From Hyphomicrobiales bacterium (GTDB lineage Bacteria; Pseudomonadota; Alphaproteobacteria; Rhizobiales; JAJFHC01), in assembly GCA_021775835.1 (NCBI GenBank), contig JAJFHC010000168.1, positions 1 through 10,127 of the forward strand: a DNA stretch of 10,127 nt, in the 5' to 3' direction. Below the pieces are notes generated by a model. That model was not told where the DNA came from, did no database searches, and saw only the letters and a list, made by a program, of their open reading frames with translations. Within the stretch, counting starts at the first letter, position 1, and each line of letters begins with the position of its first letter. The position numbers and the translations under genes were made by a program. Positions 5,089 to 10,127 of the stretch are shown here, piece after piece.

Positions 5089-5432
5089 CCAGGCGCCCGC
5101 CCATCATGCGCATGATCGGGGTGGCTTCCGTGCTCGAGGTCGGCGGCCCGTCCGCGGCAACACCGGCACGAATGGCGGAACTGCGGTCGGCTGTGGAAGG
5201 CCTGCCGCCACCGGTCACGGACCGGGACGGACACGTCTGCTTCGGGGAAATCGAGACAGTGCTGCGGGCGTCAGCGTGCTGCGTGATTGACCGCGGACTG
5301 ACGCCGGCAACACACGCGCTCCTGTCTGCCGCACTCAAGCTTGCCCGTGACACGCAACAATCTCCGGTTTCTGCAATTCCCGCAGCTCCTGTACAACCAA
5401 AATACTGGTGGGAAGAGGACGCGGCGCGATGA
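5085..5432 (+). CDS. Unknown early protein (115 aa)
   Basis: A 115-aa protein without a recognised family. Residues 1-30 are basic then small and hydrophobic (MTRRPPIMRMIGVASVLEVG). Residues 30-90 are probably helical (ARMAELRSAVEGL, FGEIETVLRASACCVI, TPATHALLSAALKLARD). The tail is Pro/Ala-rich and ends in KYWWEEDAAR. C65, C66 and C52 do not form a metal-binding spacing. The ATG at 5085 follows GGAGG at close spacing and overlaps the upstream stop as ATGA; an in-frame ATG at 5058 lies inside the previous gene. Its own stop overlaps the methyltransferase ATG. Tight coupling on both sides argues that it is real; its function is unknown. Confidence 0.55.
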   Translation: MTRRPPIMRMIGVASVLEVGGPSAATPARMAELRSAVEGLPPPVTDRDGHVCFGEIETVLRASACCVIDRGLTPATHALLSAALKLARDTQQSPVSAIPAAPVQPKYWWEEDAAR

Positions 5433-6103
5433 CCGGAGCCAGATCAAACCCGTCTGTTCTGTCGCATCGGTTTGAACCAGCTGACGATCATGACTTCTTC
5501 CCGACACCGCCCTGGGCGACACGGGCCTTTTGTGAACTGGTCCTGGCCGACATCGTCGGCGGTGGTGACCAGTTCAAGAAACTGTCCGTCGTCGAGCCGG
5601 CCTGCGGTTCCGGCGACATGGCAAGGCCGCTGGCAGAGTATTTTGGCAAGGTCCACGCCTCCGACCTGGTCGACCGGGGTTTTGGCACGGTCGCCGACTT
5701 CCTCGATCCGGCCTGGCATCTTCCAGCCGGTGTCGACTGGCTGATCACAAACCCGCCGTTTGACGATCTGGCGATGACATTCGTGCTGAAGGCCCTGGCG
5801 CTGCGCGTCAATGTCGCGGTTCTGGTCAAGGTGCAGTTCCTCGAGACCATCGGGCGGTGCCGGCATCTGCATGGACCCACGCCTGCGAACTATATCGTTG
5901 CCTATGCCGAACGGCTGAACATTTTTAAGGGTCAACTGGATGGCGCATCACCCGCCAAGCCGATGATGTTCGTCTGGTTCGTCTGGCTGCACCCGGGTTT
6001 GCGTCCCGGTGCGGATCCACGAGTCAAATTGATCCCGGCGTGCCGGAGATCGTTTGAGCGGGCAGGGGATTATTCCGCTGCCGGCAGGGGTGAACACACA
6101 TGA
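5429..6103 (+). CDS. Phage DNA N6-adenine methyltransferase
   Basis: A 224-aa S-adenosylmethionine-dependent DNA methyltransferase, probably adding a methyl group to adenine N6. Residues 22-33 (DFFPTPPWATRA) match the N-terminal motif X-like segment. Residues 54-63 (VVEPACGSGD) are motif I, the cofactor loop. Residues 77-80 (ASDL) end the following acidic strand, and residues 104-111 (WLITNPPF) hold catalytic motif IV, N-P-P-F. After that comes a FLET strand and YAERLNIFKG, typical of phage-encoded orphan enzymes. No separate target-recognition domain is visible, and no restriction endonuclease is next to it. It is therefore more likely to protect or mark phage DNA than to be half of a restriction system. 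The ATG at 5429 overlaps the upstream stop as ATGA behind GAGG; the target sequence is unknown. Confidence 0.8.
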   Translation: MTGARSNPSVLSHRFEPADDHDFFPTPPWATRAFCELVLADIVGGGDQFKKLSVVEPACGSGDMARPLAEYFGKVHASDLVDRGFGTVADFLDPAWHLPAGVDWLITNPPFDDLAMTFVLKALALRVNVAVLVKVQFLETIGRCRHLHGPTPANYIVAYAERLNIFKGQLDGASPAKPMMFVWFVWLHPGLRPGADPRVKLIPACRRSFERAGDYSAAGRGEHT

Positions 6104-6270
6104 GCTGGCGGTCAATTGTCCTCCTGTCCCTTGGCACGCTTGCCATAGCATTAGCCGTATTGCTCGCCGTGGCCCGGTATCTGCCCGGCACGCCGGCGCA
6201 TCTGCGGACCGTCACCGACCGGGCAACACACGCTCACAACATCGCTCAAGACGTGGGGGAGCCACGCTGA
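6100..6270 (+). CDS. Single-helix membrane peptide (56 aa)
   Basis: A 56-aa protein with one clear transmembrane segment, residues 5-26 (SIVLLSLGTLAIALAVLLAVA), flanked by Arg4 and Arg26. This is followed by a 30-residue polar tail (PGTPAHLRTVTDRATHAHN...). The short basic N-terminus and the larger number of charges after the helix leave orientation uncertain; it could also be an uncleaved signal anchor. The ATG overlaps the methyltransferase stop as ATGA, with AGGGG nine bases upstream. It is the last gene before an intrinsic terminator. Phage early membrane peptides often act in superinfection exclusion or host takeover, but nothing in this sequence identifies such a role. Confidence 0.55.
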   Translation: MSWRSIVLLSLGTLAIALAVLLAVARYLPGTPAHLRTVTDRATHAHNIAQDVGEPR

Positions 6271-6280
6271 GGTTTTTTGA

Positions 6281-6308
6281 CCGGCGCACGGCGTGCGCGG
6301 GCTTTTTT
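6281..6308 (+). terminator. Intrinsic terminator after the early gene block
   Basis: A six-pair GC stem (GCGCAC/GTGCGC, 6284-6289 and 6293-6298) with a three-base GGC loop is extended by two further C-G pairs beyond one mismatch. It is followed by CTTTTTT (6302-6308). It stands in the only clear intergenic gap of the rightward arm. Transcripts from PR should partly stop here unless antiterminated. Confidence 0.7.
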
Positions 6309-6328
6309 AACAGGAAAGGACAAGACCC

Positions 6329-8074
6329 ATGATCCAGTCAGTCGACGTCTTTACGATCTCCCACGATGAACTGGCCCCGTCGCCGCTCAATCCGCGCAAG
6401 CACTTTGATGCGGACGGCATCACCGAACTGGCCAACTCGATTGCCCGGGACGGGCAGGTCTACCAGAACCTGATTGCGCGCAAGGCCGACGGCCTGAAGG
6501 TGGGCAAGGGCAAGGCCGCGCGGGAAGTGTCTTACGAGATCATCGCCGGGGAACGGCGTTGGCGGGCCGTGCGCCAGATCATGGAGGGGAAAGACTGGCC
6601 CGTCGGTAAACCGTTCCCGATGCCGGTGCGGGTTATAGAAGCCGATGACGCCAAGGTGGTCGAGCTCGCCACCATCGAGAACCTGCAGCGCAAGAACCTG
6701 ACACCGCTGGAGGAAGGACGCGCCTTTGCCGACATGCGCAAATACGGCAGGGAGACCGACCAGATCGCGGAAGCCATGTCGATGTCACGGCGCTACATCC
6801 AGATACGCCTCGCCCTGGTCGACAAGCTGTCAAAGAAGTGTCAGGCGGCCCTCGACGACGGTTCGATCAACATCGTCCAGGCACGGACCCTCACCATGGG
6901 CTCGAAGGCACGGCAGGACGAGATCATCGATGTGGTCGTTCGCGGCGGCTATATGGCAGCTGAACAGCAGATCAAACATTCGCTGGTGGGTGACCTGCCG
7001 ACCGTCGCCAACGCGATCTTCGATGTTGCTCTCTATGACGGGTCCTGGATCGACGATCCGGACGGCGACGACGGTGACCGTCGCTTTGCCGACCGGGGCA
7101 AGTTCGAGCAGCTGCAGAAGGCAGCACTCGACGCGCTAGAGAAGACGCTTGGAGAGACCTGGGCGTGGGTCAAGGTTGTTGACGGTTATGCCAGTACGTA
7201 CATGTACGAAAAATCGAAGAACAGGAAGAAGGCCGGGGCGATCATCCAGGTTGTCAGCCTCGACAACATCACTGTCTATGACGGGCTGATCAAACCTGCA
7301 GAGCAGGCAAAAGAAGGAGAGACTCCCAAGCCGCAGCCAGTGTTCACAAAAGCACATCTGACCTATGCGGCGAACCGCAAGACCGAAGCCCTGCAGGATG
7401 CAGTGGCAGCGGATGTCCGCACGGCCAAGATCATGACCTGTCTGGCGTTGATGGGTGAACGGGAGACGGCACGGTTCGGATGCGACCACATCAACCCGGA
7501 CGACCGTGCGATCTCACCAGACTTGCTGGCGGCCGCAAAAGCATTGGGCAGTAAACTCAAGGCGGTGGCGTTCGACACGTACGGGCGCGGGCTGCTCAAT
7601 CTCAAACGGGAATTGACCGGCAAGCCTGATCTGTCGGCACACAAGGCCTATGAGGCGATCAAGGCACTGAGCGATGCGGATCTCGACCGGCTGTTCTCCG
7701 CATTGGTTGCCGCCCAGGTCGGAACCTTCGCCGGCGCGGATCCAACACTGGGCGACAGCTCGCTTGCGGTGCAGCTCGCCGAGGATCTCAACGTAAACAC
7801 GGGAGCACGGTGGTCGATCGACGACGACTATCTGGCGTTGTGCAAGAAGCCGTCCCTGATCGACATCCTTGGCGCCAACGGCGAGTGGACGGACGGCGGA
7901 GCTTCGGCTCAGAAAAAGACCGCCAAGGCGTTGCGGGAAATGGTCAGGACGGAAACTTCTGGCACCACGCACATCCTGCCGCGCGAGTTGCAGTTCGGAT
8001 CTCCTGAGGATTTGGAGAAAGCCAAACCGGTTGTGACGCAAGTTGAAGGTGTTGCCAGCAAGAAGGCCGCGTGA
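6329..8074 (+). CDS. ParB/Spo0J-like DNA-binding protein, long phage form
   Basis: A 581-aa ParB-family protein, about twice the length of chromosomal ParB. Residues 13-82 hold the N-terminal ParB/sulfiredoxin-like domain, with SPLNPRKHF at 18-26 and AGERRWRA at 73-80 (the GxRR nucleotide box). Residues 117-128 (ENLQRKNLTPLE) are the second CTP-binding box. Residues 140-166 (GRETDQIAEAMSMSRRYIQIRLALVDKL) are the HTH. The roughly 370 residues that follow contain a D/E-rich segment (residues 234-248) and several helical blocks, and I recognise no domain in them. The ATG at 6329 has AGGAAAGGA eight bases upstream and follows a terminator. No ParA partner is visible. From family knowledge it binds a specific site and may load CTP to slide on DNA; partition, replication control or transcription are all possible. 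Confidence 0.8.
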   Translation: MIQSVDVFTISHDELAPSPLNPRKHFDADGITELANSIARDGQVYQNLIARKADGLKVGKGKAAREVSYEIIAGERRWRAVRQIMEGKDWPVGKPFPMPVRVIEADDAKVVELATIENLQRKNLTPLEEGRAFADMRKYGRETDQIAEAMSMSRRYIQIRLALVDKLSKKCQAALDDGSINIVQARTLTMGSKARQDEIIDVVVRGGYMAAEQQIKHSLVGDLPTVANAIFDVALYDGSWIDDPDGDDGDRRFADRGKFEQLQKAALDALEKTLGETWAWVKVVDGYASTYMYEKSKNRKKAGAIIQVVSLDNITVYDGLIKPAEQAKEGETPKPQPVFTKAHLTYAANRKTEALQDAVAADVRTAKIMTCLALMGERETARFGCDHINPDDRAISPDLLAAAKALGSKLKAVAFDTYGRGLLNLKRELTGKPDLSAHKAYEAIKALSDADLDRLFSALVAAQVGTFAGADPTLGDSSLAVQLAEDLNVNTGARWSIDDDYLALCKKPSLIDILGANGEWTDGGASAQKKTAKALREMVRTETSGTTHILPRELQFGSPEDLEKAKPVVTQVEGVASKKAA

Positions 8075-8110
8075 AGGCGGACACCATTGAAGGATTGAGA
8101 GGAGGCCAAC

Positions 8111-8392
8111 ATGACGGCAAGTGTGTCACGTGACCAGCTGCGGTCCATCGTGGAACGGATCGAACGGCTGGAGGAAGAAAAGCAGGCGATCGCCGACGAC
8201 ATCAAGCAGATCTATGCCGAGGCCAAAGGCAACGGGTTTGCGACAAGGATCATCCGCAAGATCATAAAGCTGCGGAAGATGGAGCAGGCGGAGCGCGAGG
8301 AAGAGGCAGCGCTACTCGATGTCTACACGGCAGCGCTCGGTATGCTTTCGCAATTTGAAGGTGAAGACTCGGCGGATGAGGCTGCCGCGTGA
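8111..8392 (+). CDS. gapR: GapR homologue (DUF2312) nucleoid-associated protein
   Basis: A 93-aa GapR-family protein, close to the usual length of about 90. The diagnostic run is present: [21 protein letters not shown] at 10-30, [13 protein letters not shown] at 31-43, then [25 protein letters not shown] at 46-70 and YTAALGM at 72-78. In Caulobacter, GapR is an essential protein that encircles overtwisted DNA ahead of replication forks and polymerases and helps topoisomerases. The phage copy has a divergent acidic C-terminal tail ([11 protein letters not shown]). The ATG at 8111 follows AGGAGG. Its last bases overlap the DnaB GTG start, tying its translation to that of the helicase. Its position between ParB-like and DnaB genes points to a role in phage genome replication (inference). 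Confidence 0.9.
   Translation: MTASVSRDQLRSIVERIERLEEEKQAIADDIKQIYAEAKGNGFATRIIRKIIKLRKMEQAEREEEAALLDVYTAALGMLSQFEGEDSADEAAA
8125..8134. repeat. 10-bp palindrome with CACGTG core (possible ParB site)
   Basis: GTCACGTGAC is a perfect palindrome lying within the start of the GapR gene, 51 bases after the ParB-like stop. With its left flank it matches seven of eight bases of the classical parS left half, but only four of eight on the right. A palindrome this short is expected by chance several times per 10 kb. Confidence 0.25.
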
Positions 8393-9798
8393 GTCTGGAT
8401 TACCATCACGATGCCGAACCGCAACAGCCGCACGGCATTGCCGTCGAGCAGGACCTGCTTGGGGCCTTGCTGATCAACAATGAGGCGTGGTGGGGCGTGG
8501 CCGATGTGGTGACGGCCGATCACTTCTATGATCCGCTGCATGCTCGCATATTCGAGGCGATTGCAGACGGCATCGGCAAGGGCCGGGCGGTGACACCGGT
8601 GACCCTGGGACCGGCCTTTGCCGACGAGGATCATATCGGCGATGTGCCGGTGCCGGTTTACCTGGCCCGTCTGATGGCTTCTGCCACCACCGTGCTCAAT
8701 GCCCCGCACTATGCCGAAACCGTCCGTGAGATGTGGACACGCCGGCAGATGATGGCGATTGGCGAACACCTTGTGCAGGAAGCCCGCAACTTCGACGTAG
8801 CCCCGGCCCAGACCGGGGCTATCGTGGCCGAAGGGCTTGAGAACATCGTTGCGGGCCGCGCGTCCGACAAGACACTGGCCATGATCGACGAGGTTGTGCA
8901 GGCAGCCCTGCAGATGGATGCTGTCAAACCCATGACGTGGGGTTTGGCGGATCTCGATCACCACACCGGCGGCATGCGCCGGGGTGAGTACTACATCGTG
9001 GCCGGGCGTCCCTCGATGGGCAAATCGGTGTTCGCCACGGGCATTGCCCTGGCCCAGGCCAAAGCGGGGTTAGGTGTTCACTTCTATTCCCTGGAGATGA
9101 ACTGGCAGACGGTTGGCGCCAGAGTGCTGTCTGATCAGCATTGGAAGTCGCGAACACAAAGTGTTCCGTTCAACGCGATCATGAACAACCGGGTACCGGA
9201 CGATGACTGGGATCCGCTGATGAAGACAGCCGAAGACTTCCACGGGTTGTTGCTTGGCGTTGATCAGGGCGCGTCGCTTACCGTGCAGGATATCCGGGCA
9301 CGTTCCCGGCGATTGAAACGGACCTGGGAGAAGAAGGACCGTAGCCTTGATGTGATCATCATCGACTACATGGGCCTGATGCGCCCCGGATCGCGGTACG
9401 CCGGCAACAAGGCCGCCGAAACCGAAGAAATCAGTCTGGGGTTGAAGGATCTGGCCAAGGAACTGGACGTAGCGGTTGTGGCATTGGTTCAGCTCAACCG
9501 TGAGGTCGAGGCGCGCAACGACAAGCGCCCGATGCTGTCGGATCTGCGCTGGTCGGGCGCGCTCGAACAGGACGCCGACATCGTCTTCATGCTGTTCCGC
9601 GAGGCCTATTATCTCGAGAAGGCACGGGAGCCAGACAAGGACCGGGACATGGAGCGCCTCGAGCGGCTGAACCAGATGGCGCACGTGCTCGAAATCATCA
9701 TCGCCAAACAGCGCAACGGTCCGTGTAGATCGGTCGAGGCCTATGTGGATCTGGCCTCCAGTGTGATGCGCAACAAGGCACTGGAGGACGCGGCATGA
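8389..9798 (+). CDS. dnaB: Replicative DNA helicase DnaB
   Basis: A 469-aa hexameric, ATP-driven helicase that unwinds DNA ahead of the phage fork. The N-terminal primase-interaction domain spans residues 18-150 ([26 protein letters not shown]). The RecA-like core begins near 183 ([18 protein letters not shown]). Walker A is GRPSMGKS at 206-213 and Walker B is DVIIIDY at 321-327. The sensor-type motif [13 protein letters not shown] is at 365-377 and [14 protein letters not shown] at 384-397. The KQRNGP arginine-finger loop is at 440-445. All are intact and the length is normal, so it should be active. It starts with GTG overlapping the GapR stop (GTGA), preceded by GAGG. It ends in an ATGA overlap with the next replication gene, which may supply the loader or initiator it needs. 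Confidence 0.92.
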   Translation: MSLDYHHDAEPQQPHGIAVEQDLLGALLINNEAWWGVADVVTADHFYDPLHARIFEAIADGIGKGRAVTPVTLGPAFADEDHIGDVPVPVYLARLMASATTVLNAPHYAETVREMWTRRQMMAIGEHLVQEARNFDVAPAQTGAIVAEGLENIVAGRASDKTLAMIDEVVQAALQMDAVKPMTWGLADLDHHTGGMRRGEYYIVAGRPSMGKSVFATGIALAQAKAGLGVHFYSLEMNWQTVGARVLSDQHWKSRTQSVPFNAIMNNRVPDDDWDPLMKTAEDFHGLLLGVDQGASLTVQDIRARSRRLKRTWEKKDRSLDVIIIDYMGLMRPGSRYAGNKAAETEEISLGLKDLAKELDVAVVALVQLNREVEARNDKRPMLSDLRWSGALEQDADIVFMLFREAYYLEKAREPDKDRDMERLERLNQMAHVLEIIIAKQRNGPCRSVEAYVDLASSVMRNKALEDAA

Positions 9799-10127
9799 GC
9801 GTCTATGTAAACGGGCTGGTCTACCGTTCCAAGTTCGGCAGCACATCGCTCAAGGCCGTTGCCCTGAAGCTTGCAGATGTGGGCGATGACGAAGGCCGAC
9901 GGATCTATCCGTCAAAACGCACGATCGCCGATCATGCGGAAGTGAGCCTTGCCACGGTGCGCCGGTCGATCCGATTGTTCCTGGCAAAAGGGTTACTAGT
10001 GGTTGTCCAGGAGGGCGGTCGTGGCCCCCGGTCAACCACACAGTATGCGTTCAACATGGACATTCTGGAGGCGTTGAGCAAAGGGCCGACTATGCTCACC
10101 GATCTCCCGGACGCCAACGTCGTTGGT
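9795..10127 (+). CDS. Winged-HTH replication protein, 5' part (cut by window end)
   Basis: The first 111 codons of a gene running off the right edge, with no stop reached. Residues 16-90 form the winged-helix domain found at the start of phage replication initiators (lambda O type and related helix-turn-helix replication proteins). They contain STSLKAVALKLADVGDDEGRRI, YPSKRTIADHAEVSLATVRRSI, and the wing GLLVVVQEGGRGPRSTTQYAF. Such proteins bind origin repeats and bring in the helicase, which fits its place right after dnaB. The ATG overlaps the dnaB stop as ATGA, with GGAGG seven bases upstream. No origin repeats (iterons) are visible in the part seen; if present they should lie further inside the gene. 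Confidence 0.75.
   Translation, partial: MSVYVNGLVYRSKFGSTSLKAVALKLADVGDDEGRRIYPSKRTIADHAEVSLATVRRSIRLFLAKGLLVVVQEGGRGPRSTTQYAFNMDILEALSKGPTMLTDLPDANVVG

Noticed and set aside
7197..7208. Perfect palindrome CGTACATGTACG
   Set aside because: It lies inside the ParB-like coding sequence with no neighbouring copy. One palindrome of this size or more is expected by chance in 10 kb.
8323..8964. Leftward open frame opposite the 5' part of dnaB, and a similar one at 9070-9846
   Set aside because: Both are shadows of dnaB, whose motifs are complete and unambiguous on the plus strand.

Overview
The window looks like the early region of a temperate phage (prophage) of an alphaproteobacterium. Evidence: divergent early operons flank a repressor-type HTH gene, an excisionase-like gene lies at the left edge, a DnaB replication block fills the right third, and there is a GapR (DUF2312) homologue, a family found essentially in alphaproteobacteria and their phages. 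No structural genes, tRNAs, rRNAs, CRISPR arrays or insertion sequences are visible. No gene-free stretch exceeds about 230 bases.

Left arm (1-1561, leftward). A compact operon of four genes plus a possible 22-codon bridging ORF is joined by ATGA/TGATG stop-start overlaps. It holds two unknown early proteins, a Cys/His-motif protein and an Xis-like winged-helix protein; an integrase would be expected just off the left edge. It is served by a clear promoter (PL) at 1533-1561.

Accessory and immunity segment (about 1590-3790). A rightward, more AT-rich GNAT-fold-like gene (1708-2415) converges on a leftward cassette. That cassette is an XRE repressor (3208-3702), a 101-aa unknown protein (2818-3123) and a PAS-fold-like protein (2180-2818). 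The PAS-like gene runs antisense through the last 236 bp of the GNAT-like gene, apparently because it lacks a stop of its own.

Right arm (3755-10127, rightward). PR at 3755-3783 appears to drive a Cro-like HTH gene whose ATG falls at the predicted transcription start. Then come a CII-like regulator, a TSCPD protein, two small unknown proteins, a DNA adenine methyltransferase and a one-helix membrane peptide, almost all overlapping by 1-8 nt. An intrinsic terminator (6281-6308) separates this from a replication/DNA-handling block: a long ParB-like protein, a GapR homologue, DnaB helicase and a winged-HTH replication protein cut by the window end.

The most informative unlabelled signal is a near-identical 25-bp promoter-operator module (22 of 25 positions). 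It occurs once pointing left at 1537-1561 and once pointing right at 3755-3779. Each copy holds the perfect inverted repeat TCCAC-N5-GTGGA exactly between the -35 and -10 elements, and each has a degenerate second copy upstream. This is most simply the repressor's operator set controlling both early operons.
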